A DNA stretch of 64,000 nt from Streptomyces exfoliatus. GTDB lineage: Bacteria; Actinomycetota; Actinomycetes; Streptomycetales; Streptomycetaceae. Positions 51,565 through 64,000 of the stretch are shown one piece after another (the stretch's first letter is position 1; each line of letters starts with the position of its first letter). The stretch covers positions 124,001-188,000 of the forward strand of contig NZ_JNZP01000010.1 of assembly GCF_000725545.1 (NCBI RefSeq). The letters are read 5' to 3'. Below the pieces are notes generated by a model that was not told the DNA's origin, did no database searches, and worked only from the letters and a program-made list of their open reading frames with translations. Both the position numbers and the translations under genes were made by a program.

Positions 51565-51729
51565 GTGCGGTCCCCCTTGTCCCGTGGTCCCTCGACTCCC
51601 GAAGGATGGCAGGTCCTGGGGCGACGCGTCCCCCGGATGCGGAGCCGAGGTACCGGAATGGTCACTTCCGTGCCACAGCGCGCCGACGGGCCTTGAACCG
51701 GCTTGGCACGTACATGACCCTTGATCACA

Positions 51730-51769
51730 GCGGCGCCCGCCCTCCCACGGGGGAGAGGGCGGGCGCCGC
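51730..51769 (-). terminator. Terminator of the folD-DUF3017 operon
   Basis: A perfect 15-bp stem (51730-51744 with 51755-51769) and 10-nt loop lie 29 nt after the DUF3017 stop. The remaining 51565-51729 is the upstream region of the XRE gene. Confidence 0.85.
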
Positions 51770-51797
51770 GCCCGACGTTCCGCGGGGCGGAAAGACC

Positions 51798-52382
51798 TCA
51801 GGTCACCGTCAGGTGGAGGACGTCCTCCAGGAACGGGATCCGCAGCCAGGGCTTCGGCTGCACCATGAGCGCGAGCAGCACGATCAGGCCGCCCATCACC
51901 CCGTACGTGATCATGTCCGTGAAGCGGGACCGTACGGCCAGCATGCCCACGGAGGGCAGCACCCGGCGCATCGCGGCCCCCACCAGGAGCGCGGCCCCGA
52001 CGAGGATCGCGCCGATCCGGAAGGCCTCGGGGAACGGGTCCGTGCCCACCACGAGCAGCCCGAGTCCGGCGAGACCGAGCACGGTGATCAGCGGCCACTG
52101 GCGCGCGGGCGCCGGGGCGTCGCCGGGGGCCGCCCGACCGCCGCCCTCGGGCCGTGCGGTGTCGGTCGTGACGGTGGGAGGCCGCCGCCGCGGCCCGCCG
52201 GGGGCGGCGGAGCCGGAAGCGCCGGTCGGGGTACCGGCCGAGGCCGCCGCCTCGATTGCGCCCTCGGCGTCACCCTCGACCTCGGCTCCGGCCGCGGCCC
52301 CCGTGGCGTCCGGCTTCCCAGAGGTCCCGGGGGCCCCAGGGGTCCGCGGAGTCCCCGGGGTGCCCGGGGTCCCGGAGGTCAC
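51798..52382 (-). CDS. DUF3017 membrane protein
   Basis: A 194-residue protein. The first 90 residues are a disordered Gly/Thr/Pro/Ala region, followed by three membrane helices (about 97-112, 120-137, 155-177) of the DUF3017 family. It starts with GTG 52382, one base after the folD stop, and this pairing with folD is conserved in Streptomyces as I recall. Function unknown. Confidence 0.85.
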   Translation of the reverse strand: MTSGTPGTPGTPRTPGAPGTSGKPDATGAAAGAEVEGDAEGAIEAAASAGTPTGASGSAAPGGPRRRPPTVTTDTARPEGGGRAAPGDAPAPARQWPLITVLGLAGLGLLVVGTDPFPEAFRIGAILVGAALLVGAAMRRVLPSVGMLAVRSRFTDMITYGVMGGLIVLLALMVQPKPWLRIPFLEDVLHLTVT

Positions 52383-52383
52383 C

Positions 52384-53244
52384 TCAGAGCGCCGCGGCCG
52401 CGCGCTCCGCGGCCTCGACGACGTTGACGAGGAGCTGGGCGCGGGTCATCGGGCCGACACCGCCGGGGTTCGGGGAGATCCAGCCGGCCACCTCGGCGAC
52501 GTCCGGGTGGACGTCACCGAGGATCTTGCCCTCGGCGTTGCGCGAGACGCCGACGTCGAGGACGGCCGCGCCCGGCTTCACGTCCTCGGGCTTGATGAGG
52601 TGGGGCACACCGGCCGCCGCGACGATGATGTCGGCGTTGCGCAGGTGCGCGGAGAGGTCCCGGGTGCCGGTGTGGCACTGGGTCACGGTCGCGTTCTCGG
52701 AGCGGCGGGTGAGGATGAGCGGCATCGGGCGCCCGATGGTGACACCGCGTCCGACGACCACGACCTCGGCGCCGTTGATCTCCACGCCGTGCGCGCGGAG
52801 CAGCGTGATGACGCCGTTCGGCGTGCAGGGCAGCGGGGCGGGCTCGTTGAGGACGAGCCGGCCGAGGTTGGTCGGGTGGAGCCCGTCGGCGTCCTTGGCC
52901 GGGTCCATCAGCTCCAGGATGCGGTTCTCGTCGATGCCCTTGGGCAGCGGGAGCTGGACGATGTAGCCCGTGCAGGCCGGGTCCTCGTTGAGCTCGCGGA
53001 CGACCGCCTCGATCTCCTCCTGGGTGGCGGTGGCGGGCAGCGTGCGCTGGATCGACGCGAGGCCGACCTGGGCGCAGTCACGGTGCTTTCCGGCCACGTA
53101 CTTCTGGCTGGCCGGGTCGTCGCCGACCAGGACGGTGCCGAGTCCGGGTGTGACGCCCTTCTCCTTGAGGGCCGCCACACGGACGGTCAGATCGGACTTG
53201 ATCGCGGCTGCGGTGGCCTTGCCATCGAGAATCTGGGCGCTCAT
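52384..53244 (-). CDS. folD: Methylene-THF dehydrogenase / methenyl-THF cyclohydrolase
   Basis: A 286-residue bifunctional enzyme. Tyr49 and Lys53 ([10 protein letters not shown]) form the active site, QLPLPKGID the substrate loop, [10 protein letters not shown] the NADP site, and PGGVGPMT the C-terminal signature. It makes 10-formyl-THF from methylene-THF for PurN and PurH. ATG 53244 has GGGAGGA upstream. I looked for a ZTP riboswitch in its leader and did not find one. DUF3017 follows in the operon. Confidence 0.95.
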   Translation of the reverse strand: MSAQILDGKATAAAIKSDLTVRVAALKEKGVTPGLGTVLVGDDPASQKYVAGKHRDCAQVGLASIQRTLPATATQEEIEAVVRELNEDPACTGYIVQLPLPKGIDENRILELMDPAKDADGLHPTNLGRLVLNEPAPLPCTPNGVITLLRAHGVEINGAEVVVVGRGVTIGRPMPLILTRRSENATVTQCHTGTRDLSAHLRNADIIVAAAGVPHLIKPEDVKPGAAVLDVGVSRNAEGKILGDVHPDVAEVAGWISPNPGGVGPMTRAQLLVNVVEAAERAAAAL

Positions 53245-53492
53245 GGAGACATCCTCCCGGATGACCCCCACCTTGTTCCAATTCGCTCGTTCCGAGGGCC
53301 GGCCGGACGTCACGGCAGGTTGCACTTGCACAACTCCCTGGCATACCGACTGGACAAGGGGTCGGCGGTGGGACGACGATGACCGGCGAAGTACCGCGGA
53401 AAGTGCCGGGGGGAAATCCGCTCCAATGCCGTGACAGTCCTCCGCGCGGGCCGCGTCGTCCCCGCACAGAACATTCACGGAGGAATCGCCCG

Positions 53493-54221
53493 ATGAGCTT
53501 CGGCGACCCGAACAACCCCTACGGCCAGCCCCAGGACCCGAACCAGGGCCAGCAGCCTGGTTACGGCTACCCGCAGCAGGCCCCGCAGGGCGTCCCGCCG
53601 CAGCAGGGCTACGGCTACCCCCAGCAGCAGCCGGGCGCGTACCCGCAGGCGCCTGGCACGCTTCAGGCCAACAACGGCTACATCAGCGTGCACGGTCTCG
53701 GCACCGTCAAGGTCGCCTCGATGGGTCTCCGATTCGCCGCGCGTCTGATTGACGGCCTGGCGATCGGCGCCATCGTCGGGGTGCTCTTCGCCATCGGTGT
53801 CGCCGGGGCCCTGGGCATCGGCAGCGCGGCCACGGAGAGCTGCTCCGGCCTGGACCAGATGTCCCCCGCCTACGACACCTGCCTGAACGAGCAGCTCGAG
53901 GCCTCCAGCGGCATTTTCGCCGCCCTCCTGGGCATGGCTGCCCTGGTCGGCATCGCCACCATGCTGTACGAGTGGCTGATGATCTCCTTCGTCGGCGCCA
54001 CGCTCGGCAAGATGGCACTGGGGCTCCGCGTCGTCAAGGAGGCCACGGGCGGCAAGCCGGGCCTCGGCGGCGGCTTCGTCCGCTGGATCATCCCGATCGT
54101 CGGCGCCTTCCTCTGCTACATCGGCGCGATCCTGGTCTACCTGTCTCCGTTCTTCGACAACTCCGGCAAGCTGCAGGGCTGGCACGACCGTGCCGCCGGC
54201 ACGCTCGTCATCAAGAAGTAG
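53493..54221 (+). CDS. RDD family membrane protein
   Basis: A 242-residue protein. The first 55 residues are Gln/Pro/Gly/Tyr repeats (GYGYPQQ type). Then the RDD domain: [19 protein letters not shown] with the Arg-Asp pair, two more helices (about 145-170 and 200-220) and [17 protein letters not shown] with the late Asp. Function of RDD proteins is largely open; some exchange ions. ATG 53493 follows GGAGGAATCG. It is divergent from folD. Confidence 0.9.
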   Translation: MSFGDPNNPYGQPQDPNQGQQPGYGYPQQAPQGVPPQQGYGYPQQQPGAYPQAPGTLQANNGYISVHGLGTVKVASMGLRFAARLIDGLAIGAIVGVLFAIGVAGALGIGSAATESCSGLDQMSPAYDTCLNEQLEASSGIFAALLGMAALVGIATMLYEWLMISFVGATLGKMALGLRVVKEATGGKPGLGGGFVRWIIPIVGAFLCYIGAILVYLSPFFDNSGKLQGWHDRAAGTLVIKK

Positions 54222-54248
54222 CGTTTCCTGCGGGGTTCCCCGCCGCTC

Positions 54249-54283
54249 CGAGGGCCGTCCGGCACAACGCCGGGCGGCCCTCG
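54249..54283. terminator. Bidirectional terminator between RDD and DUF2079 genes
   Basis: A 15-bp stem with one G-U pair (54249-54263 with 54269-54283) and loop ACAAC, followed by GCCGTTT. Confidence 0.85.
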
Positions 54284-54311
54284 GCCGTTTCCCGCGGAAG
54301 GCTCCGCGAGG

Positions 54312-55793
54312 TCACATCCGCTTGAGGACCGCGAAGCCCTCGGAGCGGTGGACGATCTCGTACCGCGCCTCCGGGTGCAGTTGCGTGGCCAGCTGCACCG
54401 GGTCCGAGACCTGCTGCGACCAGCCGCGCAGGTCGTAGGCGAGGTAGTCGGGGGTGGCGCCCTTCGACGTGCCCACCCAGTAGACCCGGTGGTCCGCCGT
54501 GAGGTGCGCGAGGAGCGAGACGTCCGCCTCCACGCTCACGCCCTCCGGCACCGCGTCCACCGCCGCCCGCGCCTGCTCGGTCCGGGTGTCCGTCCGGTAC
54601 GTCTCCGGCTTGAGCAGCTCCCGCAGCGGCAGGTTCACGGCGAGGACCAGCGCGACGGCCGTCGCGACCGGGACGACGACCTTCCCGTACGAGGCGAGCC
54701 ACGCGCGCGGTGAGGTCCGCACCGAGCGGACGCCGTCTACCAGGGCCAGGAAGACCACCGGCATCAGGATCGCGCTGTAGTGCCAGTGCATGCCCCAGTG
54801 GTTGGGGTCCTGGGAGAGGAAGCGCCAGCCGAGCGTGGGCAGGACGATCAGCGTCAGCGGGGAGCGCAGGGCGAGGAAGCCGGTGATCGCGAGCAGGAAG
54901 ATCACCATCTCCCAGCGCTCACCGGAGGTGAGGGCGTCACCGATGACCTGCGAGAACGAGGTCTCGGTCCCCTCCCCCGTCTTCTCGATCTTGGACCAGT
55001 AGTCGTACTCGCCGACCCGGCTCGCCGCCGGGATCAGGACGAGGACGGTCAGCGCGAAGGCCGCCGCGCCGAAGCCGGCCAGGGCCGCGCCCAGCCGCTT
55101 CTGCCCCTTCAGGAAGAGGACCACGCCGACCATGGACACGGTGAGGCCCATGTCCTCCTTGACGAGGACGAGCGGCGCGGACCAGGCGACGGCCGCGGTC
55201 CACCGTCCGAGGAGCAGGGCCCGGCAGGTCAGGGCGAGCATCGGGACGGCGAAGGCGATCTCGTGGAAGTCGGACTTGACCGCTTCCTGGATCCCCCAGG
55301 AGAGCCCGTACGCGACGGCGAGACCGATGCCGGCGGCCCGGCTGCCGAGGATCTGCTGGGCGGTGCGGCCGACGATGACGGCGCCGGAGGCGAACAGCGC
55401 GGCCTGCCCGAACAGCAGCGCGACCGGCGAGGGCCAGATCCAGTAGAGCGGCGCGAGGAGCGCGGTGACCGGGCTGAAGTGGTCGCCGAGTATGTGGAAG
55501 CCGGGGCCCTTGATGTCGACGACGGGTGCGCGCAGCTCGGCGTACGCCCGGACGGACTGCCCGAAGATCCCGAGGTCCCACGACGGGGTGCGGAAGTGCG
55601 CGTACTGCACCCAGGAGTAGAGGAAGTACAGGCCGCAGAGGATGCCCGCGAGGATCAGGTACGGGCGGAGCGGGGCCGGTGCGAGGCCGGCCGGCTCCTC
55701 GGCGCGCGCGGCGCCGGGATTGCCGGTGGCGTCCTCCTCGGCGGACCTGTTCTGTACGTCCAACACCACGCCCCCACTACCAGTGGTCGACAA
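54312..55793 (-). CDS. DUF2079 polytopic membrane protein
   Basis: A 493-residue protein with about ten membrane helices. WDLGIFGQSVRAYA and GDHFSPVTALLAPLYW are the DUF2079 signatures; the family resembles GT-C glycosyltransferases that use polyprenyl-phosphate sugars. Residues 1-40 are soluble and acidic, and the C-terminal 100 residues form an outer domain. A role in wall or surface glycan assembly is possible but unproven. ATG 55793. Confidence 0.87.
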   Translation of the reverse strand: MSTTGSGGVVLDVQNRSAEEDATGNPGAARAEEPAGLAPAPLRPYLILAGILCGLYFLYSWVQYAHFRTPSWDLGIFGQSVRAYAELRAPVVDIKGPGFHILGDHFSPVTALLAPLYWIWPSPVALLFGQAALFASGAVIVGRTAQQILGSRAAGIGLAVAYGLSWGIQEAVKSDFHEIAFAVPMLALTCRALLLGRWTAAVAWSAPLVLVKEDMGLTVSMVGVVLFLKGQKRLGAALAGFGAAAFALTVLVLIPAASRVGEYDYWSKIEKTGEGTETSFSQVIGDALTSGERWEMVIFLLAITGFLALRSPLTLIVLPTLGWRFLSQDPNHWGMHWHYSAILMPVVFLALVDGVRSVRTSPRAWLASYGKVVVPVATAVALVLAVNLPLRELLKPETYRTDTRTEQARAAVDAVPEGVSVEADVSLLAHLTADHRVYWVGTSKGATPDYLAYDLRGWSQQVSDPVQLATQLHPEARYEIVHRSEGFAVLKRM

Positions 55794-55894
55794 AAGAGCA
55801 ACCCATTAGACCAGAGTCCACCCGATCGGCGGATCTGTCGCCGACGGGCTCTTCGCGGCCGATCGCTTCATGAGCGGCTGATCCCGACGAGGGA

Positions 55895-55930
55895 GGGCCC
55901 GCCGGTACGCGCGTGCGTACCGACGGGCCC
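55895..55930. terminator. Terminator of the purN-purH operon
   Basis: A 16-bp stem with one G-U pair (55895-55910 with 55915-55930) and 4-nt loop lie 14 nt past the purH stop. Confidence 0.87.
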
Positions 55931-55944
55931 CTCGTACTCGTGGA

Positions 55945-57484
<1,540 letters not shown>

Positions 57485-57510
<26 letters not shown>

Positions 57511-58114
57511 GAACCTTTCGTCCCTCAATGCGATAGCCGTGCCGGGCGAGGCGCCCCACGACGTCGACGAGCAGCGAGCGCTCGACTTCCTTGATGCGCT
57601 CGTGCAGAGCGGCTTCATCGTCCTCGTCCCGCACCTCGACCACGCCCTGGGCGATGATCGGGCCGGTGTCGACACCGTCGTCGACGAAGTGGACGGTGCA
57701 CCCGGTGACCTTCGCGCCGTAGGCGAGGGCGTCACGCACCCCGTGGGCACCGGGAAAACTGGGGAGAAGGGCCGGGTGGGTGTTGACGACCCGGCCGCCG
57801 AAGCGGGCGAGGAACTCCTTGCCGACGATCTTCATGAACCCGGCCGAGACGACGAGGTCCGGCTCGTGGGCGGCGGTCGCCTCGGTCAGCGCGCGGTCCC
57901 ACTCGTCGCGGGTGGCGTGGTCCTTGACGCGGCAGACGTAGGTGGGCAGCCCGGCGCGTTCGGCGCGTTCCAGACCGACGATGCCGTCACGGTCCGCGCC
58001 GACGGCGACGACCTCGGCCCCGTACCCCTCGGGGTCCGCGGCGATGGCGTCGAGGAGGGCCTGCAGATTGGTACCGGAACCGGAGACCAGGACGACGAGG
58101 CGGGCGGCAGCCAC
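57485..58114 (-). CDS. purN: Phosphoribosylglycinamide formyltransferase
   Basis: A 209-residue GAR transformylase. [19 protein letters not shown] binds the phosphate, [14 protein letters not shown] holds catalytic His and Asn-site residues, and [19 protein letters not shown] the Asp. It uses 10-formyl-THF in purine synthesis. GTG 58114 has a GAAAG site. It overlaps purH by 26 nt. Confidence 0.95.
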
Positions 58115-58478
58115 TGGGTCACTCTTTCCGTGGTGTTTGTGCGGTCGTACGAACGAATCGTGCCGCTCGATACGGGGAACCCTACGAATGGCTCGACCGT
58201 CAGCAACGATACCGGCACACGGGACGGCCCCCACGGGACGGGGGCGGAGCAGGGCGGTAGCGTCAGGGTCCGACGCCCGACGCACACCTCCGGCCGGCAC
58301 CGGTCGGACACCCGGACGGCGTATCGGACGAGCAGCACGCGGTACTGGCAGAGCGCCACACGCAGAGCACAGAAGTACGACGCAGAGCACAGACGCAGCA
58401 CGCAGCACGTAGACGAGACAGCAGCGGAGACCACGGGTGCGGCCGTGGTCGTGACGACAGAGGGAAGACGTTCAGCAG
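58115..58478. other. Divergent intergenic region with CGCAGAGCACAGA repeats
   Basis: A 364-bp gap without a gene. CGCAGAGCACAGA occurs at 58361 and 58381 (20-bp period), and CAGCACG-type units follow (58395-58410). The purN promoter should lie on the minus strand here, and the promoter of the gene at 58479 on the plus strand, but I cannot place either with confidence. Confidence 0.5.
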
Positions 58479-59231
58479 ATGCCGGAACGCCAGTCCACGG
58501 ACGACAACAACCCGTTCGCGCCGCCGCCCGAGGGCCGGCCGGATCAGCCGTGGCAGCCACGGCGACCGGAGGGCTCGGACGACGAGTCGTCCGGGACGCC
58601 GGACTCGTCGGGGCCGTCGGACGGCCGCTGGAGCCCGCGCCAGCCGGGCCCCTCGAACGACGGCTTCGGCCGTGGGCCCGAGCGCCAGGGCGGGCCGGAG
58701 GGCGGACCCGATCAGGGCGGCCCTGGTCAGGGCGGTTCCGGTCAGGGCGGGCCCGGGCGCCAGGGGCTCCGCTGGGACCCGACGGACCCGGCGCAGCGCC
58801 GTGCGCGGTACGCGATCCTCGCCGGCATGTGGGCCTTCTTCTTCGCCCTCTTCGAGCTCCCGGAACTGGCGCTGCTCCTCGGCGCCCTGGGCCTCTACTG
58901 GGGGATCAGCTCGCTGCGCGCCAAGCCGAAGGCGGCGGCCGAGGTGTCGCCGACATCACAGCCGGCCGCAGCGTCACCGTCTCAGCCCTCGGGACGCCCG
59001 TCGGGCCAGGGCGCCACGGCCACCCCGCTCCGCTCGATGCGCACGGCCGCGATCAGCGGCATCGTCGCGGCGAGCGTCGCCCTGATGATCGTCGCGGTGG
59101 GCTTCACCATGCAGCTCGTCTACAGCGACTTCTACGAGTGCCGTGACGACGCCCTCACCCACGCGGGCCAGCTGGCCTGCAACGACCTGCTGCCGAAGCC
59201 GCTCCGCGCGGGCTTCGGGGTCCGGGAGTAG
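58479..59231 (+). CDS. Conserved membrane protein near perM and purN
   Basis: A 250-residue protein. Residues 1-110 are a disordered, Gly/Pro/Gln-rich N-terminus (GQGG repeats), followed by membrane helices at about 113-150 ([27 protein letters not shown]) and 190-212. The last 30 residues hold three Cys near the outer face ([19 protein letters not shown]). Its position by the PerM-like gene and purN matches a conserved actinobacterial membrane gene (the Rv0954 place). Function unknown. Confidence 0.75.
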   Translation: MPERQSTDDNNPFAPPPEGRPDQPWQPRRPEGSDDESSGTPDSSGPSDGRWSPRQPGPSNDGFGRGPERQGGPEGGPDQGGPGQGGSGQGGPGRQGLRWDPTDPAQRRARYAILAGMWAFFFALFELPELALLLGALGLYWGISSLRAKPKAAAEVSPTSQPAAASPSQPSGRPSGQGATATPLRSMRTAAISGIVAASVALMIVAVGFTMQLVYSDFYECRDDALTHAGQLACNDLLPKPLRAGFGVRE

Positions 59232-59240
59232 CAGCAGCTC

Positions 59241-60782
59241 CTAACCGGCGGCCGGGGGCGGCGGCGGGGAGGGTTCCCAGGCCGCCGGGAGAAAGTCGTA
59301 CGGCTCGAAGGCGGAATCGCCGTACGGGTCGTCGTCGATGCCGAGGTCGGACGCCGACCGTGCCTCGCCGGACGCGAGCCCTTCGGGGGCGGACGGGGGT
59401 ACGGAGCCGGGTGCGAGGCCGGAGGCGGAACCCGCCTCCGGGGTCGCGCCCGGGGCGGAGGCCGCTGCCCCCGGGGTCGCCGCGCCCGCTCCCTGGCCGG
59501 CCATGGACGGGGGCGCGGACGCGGACCCGGACGCCGCCACCGGTGCCGGAGCCGGCACCTGCGCAGGCCGAGCCACCCGCAAGGGCTTCGGGCGCAGGCC
59601 GCGGCGGCCCCAGGCCCGTACCCCCAGAGCCGTCGGGACACCCAGGCACACCCCCCACAGGACCGTCGCCGCGCCCGCCTGCCACCACACCGGGCCGAAC
59701 GCGGACAGCCGGCCGGCGCCGAGCGGGCCGCCCGCGGCCCCCGCGAGGACGGCGGCGACCACTCCACAGCCCCAGGCCGTGCCCAGCGCCGTGAGCGCCG
59801 TGTCCCGGGCCGCCCAGGTCCGCGCCGAGCGGCCCACGCGCCACCCCTGGAGCACGGTGGCGGCCAGCGGGGCGGCCACGGCGGACCAGTGCAGCCAGCC
59901 GCCGGGCCCCTCGGCGGGCAGCGCGGCCAGGAGCGGGAAGGGCGGCACGGCCGGATCACCCGCGAGGCCCAGGGGCGTGGCGAGGGCGCCCGTACCGACG
60001 GCGAAGCCGGACCCGAGCCCGTACGCGGCCCCCCAGACGGCCATGTTCGGCAGCAGCGCCAGGACGAGCAGCAGGACCGCCACCCGCCCCGACCACTCCC
60101 CCGCGAGACCCGCGTACGCGGCCTGCGCGTCGCGCGCGTGCCAGGCCAGCGACACCGCCGCGGCGACCGCGCCGCCGCCGAGCAGCGTCACGAGCCCGAG
60201 GCCCGCCGCGCGCAGGGCGACGGCGGCCTCGCGCTGCCCCGGCAGCGGACGGCCGAGCGCCGTCCATGCCCCCGCGCACGCCGCGCCCCCGACGACGGCC
60301 GGCATCCACAGACCGGCGGTGGCCAGGTCGGCGGGGAGCGGACCGCTCGCGCTGTAGAGCACGACCGCGGCGGCCACCAGCAGATACCCCCCGGCCACGG
60401 CGGCGACGGCGCCGCTCGCGGAGGGGCAGGGCCGGTCGCCGTCGTCGCCCGCGTCGAGGGTGTCCCGGGCGGCCCGGTGGACGAGCCAGACGGGCAGGAC
60501 GGCGAGGAGCAGCGGGACGACGCCGAGCGGCGCGGGCACGCCGGACAGGGTGTCCGTACGGACGAGGTCCACGCCGTGGGCGAGCAGCCAGAGCCCGGCG
60601 GCCAGGTGCAGGGCGCCGCCGGGGCCGCTGTCGGGGTACGGGGAGCTGATCCAGGCCGCGACCACCAGGACCGCGAGGCCGCCGAGACCGAGTCCGGCGG
60701 CGAGTCCGCCGCGGACACAGGCGGTGGCGAGCGCGGTGGAACGGCCGCCCTGGACCAGGGGGTGCTCGGTCACATGGGTCAC
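59241..60782 (-). CDS. PerM-like DUF6350 cell division membrane protein
   Basis: A 513-residue protein with about ten to eleven membrane helices over residues 17-395 and a long acidic, Ala/Pro/Ser-rich cytoplasmic tail ending in a Pro run. I assign it to DUF6350, the family of M. tuberculosis PerM (Rv0955), which supports division under stress. The neighbourhood sucCD-...-perM-purN-purH is the same in mycobacteria as I recall. GTG 60782 has GGGAGC upstream. It is convergent with the gene at 58479, 9 nt between ends. Confidence 0.82.
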   Translation of the reverse strand: MTHVTEHPLVQGGRSTALATACVRGGLAAGLGLGGLAVLVVAAWISSPYPDSGPGGALHLAAGLWLLAHGVDLVRTDTLSGVPAPLGVVPLLLAVLPVWLVHRAARDTLDAGDDGDRPCPSASGAVAAVAGGYLLVAAAVVLYSASGPLPADLATAGLWMPAVVGGAACAGAWTALGRPLPGQREAAVALRAAGLGLVTLLGGGAVAAAVSLAWHARDAQAAYAGLAGEWSGRVAVLLLVLALLPNMAVWGAAYGLGSGFAVGTGALATPLGLAGDPAVPPFPLLAALPAEGPGGWLHWSAVAAPLAATVLQGWRVGRSARTWAARDTALTALGTAWGCGVVAAVLAGAAGGPLGAGRLSAFGPVWWQAGAATVLWGVCLGVPTALGVRAWGRRGLRPKPLRVARPAQVPAPAPVAASGSASAPPSMAGQGAGAATPGAAASAPGATPEAGSASGLAPGSVPPSAPEGLASGEARSASDLGIDDDPYGDSAFEPYDFLPAAWEPSPPPPPAAG

Positions 60783-60901
60783 GGGCTCATGCTCCCAACG
60801 ACACGCGCTTTTGCCGCGTAACAGGCAAACCTCCGTTGTGTCGCTCAAGATACGTTTATGTACTTTTCCGCCCAGAGCAGCTCTGCGGGAGGTCGACACC
60901 G

Positions 60902-62308
<1,407 letters not shown>

Positions 62309-62318
62309 GTGCCGCGGC

Positions 62319-62374
62319 ACGTGAGAGGGCCCCGCCCCTCCCGGTCTCCCGGGAGGGGCGGGGCCCTCTCACGT
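62319..62374. terminator. Very long bidirectional terminator
   Basis: A perfect 24-bp stem (62319-62342 with 62351-62374) and 8-nt loop lie between the hybrid regulator and sucD, which converge here. Confidence 0.92.
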
Positions 62375-62398
62375 ACTGCCTGTCAGGCTGCTGTGCGT

Positions 62399-63283
62399 TC
62401 AGCCCGCCAGGATGGCGCGCGCCAGCTTGGCCGTCTCGGTCGGCGTCTTGCCGACCTTGACGCCCGCGGCCTCAAGGGCCTCCTTCTTCGCCTGGGCCGT
62501 GCCGGAGGAGCCGGAGACGATGGCGCCGGCGTGGCCCATGGTCTTGCCCTCGGGCGCGGTGAAGCCCGCGACGTAGCCGACGACCGGCTTGGTGACGTTG
62601 GCCTTGATGAAGTCGGCCGCACGCTCCTCGGCGTCGCCGCCGATCTCGCCGATCATGACGATCAGGTCGGTGTCGGGGTCCGCCTCGAACGCCGCGAGGG
62701 CGTCGATGTGCGTGGTGCCGATGACCGGGTCGCCACCGATGCCGACGGCGGACGAGAAGCCGAGGTCACGGAGCTCGTACATCATCTGGTACGTCAGCGT
62801 GCCGGACTTCGAGACCAGACCGATGCGGCCCGGCTTCGTGATGTCGCCCGGGATGATGCCGGCGTTGGACTGGCCCGGGGTGATGAGACCGGGGCAGTTC
62901 GGGCCGATGAGGCGGGTCTTGTTGCCCTTGTCCACGGCGTACGCGTAGAACGCGGCCGAGTCGTGGACGGCGATGCCCTCGGTGATGACGACGGCGAGGG
63001 GGATCTCGGCGTCGATCGCCTCGACGACGGCGGCCTTCGCGAAGGCCGGCGGCACGAAGAGGACCGAGACGTTGGCGCCGGTCTCCTTCATCGCCTCGGC
63101 GACGGTGCCGAAGACCGGGATCTCGGTGCCGTCGAAGTCGACGGTCGTGCCGGCCTTGCGGGGGTTCACGCCACCGACGATGTTGGTGCCGTCACCCAGC
63201 ATGAGCTTGGTGTGCTTCATGCCCGTGGCACCGGTCATGCCCTGGACGATGACCTTGCTGTCCTTGTTGAGGAAGATAGCCAT
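62399..63283 (-). CDS. sucD: Succinyl-CoA synthetase alpha subunit
   Basis: A 294-residue subunit. [17 protein letters not shown] binds CoA, GPNCPGLI follows, and the phosphohistidine loop is in [21 protein letters not shown] (His near residue 250). With SucC it interconverts succinyl-CoA and succinate with ADP or GDP phosphorylation. It lies 21 nt after sucC. Confidence 0.96.
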   Translation of the reverse strand: MAIFLNKDSKVIVQGMTGATGMKHTKLMLGDGTNIVGGVNPRKAGTTVDFDGTEIPVFGTVAEAMKETGANVSVLFVPPAFAKAAVVEAIDAEIPLAVVITEGIAVHDSAAFYAYAVDKGNKTRLIGPNCPGLITPGQSNAGIIPGDITKPGRIGLVSKSGTLTYQMMYELRDLGFSSAVGIGGDPVIGTTHIDALAAFEADPDTDLIVMIGEIGGDAEERAADFIKANVTKPVVGYVAGFTAPEGKTMGHAGAIVSGSSGTAQAKKEALEAAGVKVGKTPTETAKLARAILAG

Positions 63284-63304
63284 GGCTCTGGTGTCCCTCG
63301 TCCC

Positions 63305-64000
63305 TTACTTCGCAGCCGCGAGCTCGGCGGCCTTGTCGGCCGCTCCGTCCATGGTGTCCACGCGCTGCACCAGCGGGTGGTTGGCGTCCGACAGGATCTT
63401 GCGACCCAGCTCGGCGTTGTTGCCGTCGAGGCGCACGACCAGCGGCTTGGTGACCTCTTCGCCCTTCGACTTCAGGAGCTCCAGGGCCTGGACGATGCCG
63501 TTGGCGACCTCGTCACAGGCGGTGATGCCACCGAAGACGTTGACGAACACGGACTTGACGTCCGGGTCGCCGAGGATGATCTCCAGGCCGTTCGCCATGA
63601 CCTCGGCCGAAGCGCCGCCGCCGATGTCGAGGAAGTTGGCCGGCTTCACGCCGCCGTGGTTCTCACCGGCGTACGCGACGACGTCCAGGGTCGACATGAC
63701 CAGACCGGCACCGTTACCGATGATGCCGACCTCGCCCTCGAGCTTGACGTAGTTGAGGCCCTTGGCCTTGGCGGCAGCCTCGAGCGGGTTGGCTGCGGCC
63801 TTGTCCTCGAGCGCCTCGTGCCCGGGCTGACGGAAGTCGGCGTTCTCGTCGAGAGACACCTTGCCGTCCAGGGCCAGGATGTCGCCGGAGGCGACCTTGG
63901 CCAGCGGGTTCACCTCGACGAGGAGCGCGTCCTCGGCGACGAAGGTGTCCCACAGGGTCACGAGGACCTCGGCGACCTTCTCGGCCACCTCGGCCGGGAA
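63305..64000 (-). CDS. sucC: Succinyl-CoA synthetase beta subunit, 5' part missing
   Basis: The last 231 codons are present; the start lies beyond the right edge (family length about 390). [44 protein letters not shown] and [18 protein letters not shown] are typical SucC segments. It provides the nucleotide-binding subunit. The operon order is sucC-sucD. Confidence 0.95.
   Translation of the reverse strand, partial: FPAEVAEKVAEVLVTLWDTFVAEDALLVEVNPLAKVASGDILALDGKVSLDENADFRQPGHEALEDKAAANPLEAAAKAKGLNYVKLEGEVGIIGNGAGLVMSTLDVVAYAGENHGGVKPANFLDIGGGASAEVMANGLEIILGDPDVKSVFVNVFGGITACDEVANGIVQALELLKSKGEEVTKPLVVRLDGNNAELGRKILSDANHPLVQRVDTMDGAADKAAELAAAK

Noticed and set aside
53245..53492. Possible ZTP riboswitch in the folD leader
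   Set aside because: The conserved CTGGCG, GGGGAG and CGCCTGGGC blocks are absent on the minus strand.
58115..58400. Possible ZTP riboswitch upstream of purN
   Set aside because: No matching blocks were found; only direct repeats and weak hairpins.

Overview
The window is high-GC actinobacterial DNA, almost certainly Streptomyces. Coding sequence is very GC-rich, GTG starts are common, many genes lack a ribosome binding site and begin about 7 nt after a TAnnnT -10 box, and the gene order matches what I recall of the Streptomyces core between an acylneuraminate cytidylyltransferase locus and sucCD (recall, not a search). I see 64 protein genes (two cut by the window edges), one gene remnant, one ZTP-type riboswitch, one MITE-like element, 11 strong intrinsic terminators plus weaker hairpins, several palindromic operators, and no tRNA, rRNA or CRISPR.

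Layout. 1-4.7 kb: a cell-wall glycopolymer (sialic/teichulosonic-acid type) locus with a CMP-sialate synthetase fused to a HAD phosphatase, a DUF6716 putative glycosyltransferase, a GT2 glycosyltransferase and a polysialyltransferase-family protein. 4.8-9 kb: MerR regulator, LysE exporter, a methylmalonyl-CoA-mutase-type large subunit and an L,D-transpeptidase. 9-16 kb: an ECF sigma factor with a membrane partner, a Clp_N-domain HTH protein under a palindromic operator, a VapBC-type pair, a GH20 hexosaminidase and an OHCU-decarboxylase-like protein. 16.2-19.6 kb: sdhCDAB. 19.7-24.5 kb: MarR/MFS pair, alpha/beta hydrolase, and a membrane protein-DCC thiol oxidoreductase-TetR operon with twin operators. 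24.5-32.4 kb: an orphan oligopeptide-binding protein, metallophosphoesterase, small membrane protein, D-Ala-D-Ala carboxypeptidase, YihY protein and a DprE1/DprE2-like pair. 32.5-41 kb: 2'-5' RNA ligase family, trpS, a second ECF sigma/membrane pair, glyA with its riboswitch, rocD, a glutathionylspermidine-synthase-like protein with a small lipoprotein, and a DMT-like membrane protein ended by a MITE. 41.4-45.9 kb: an accessory-looking block (TetR, F420-type LLM oxidoreductase, MocR regulator, AhpD-like protein, PEP mutase-like protein). 45.9-49.1 kb: the three-gene operon I find most unusual. 49.3-64 kb: mdh, an XRE/DUF2690 protein, folD-DUF3017, RDD and DUF2079 membrane proteins, purN-purH, PerM-like protein, an XRE-sigma-like hybrid and sucCD.

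How genes work together. Succinyl-CoA synthetase, succinate dehydrogenase and malate dehydrogenase give three TCA enzymes. GlyA makes methylene-THF, FolD turns it to 10-formyl-THF, and PurN and PurH consume that; PurH's substrate ZMP is the precursor of ZTP, the likely ligand of the glyA riboswitch. Several genes act on the envelope: glycopolymer, L,D-transpeptidase, carboxypeptidase, hexosaminidase, DprE1/E2-like, PerM-like.

Most notable candidate: the operon at 45944-49083. Two adjacent proteins carry the same short motif (VTIGNHNTV near the C-terminus of a membrane protein, VTIGDHNTV near the N-terminus of a 130-residue protein). It fits the RHIM-type amyloid core pattern. The small protein ends in a glycine-zipper-like hydrophobic segment, as expected of an amyloid-triggered membrane effector. 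This function is inferred.
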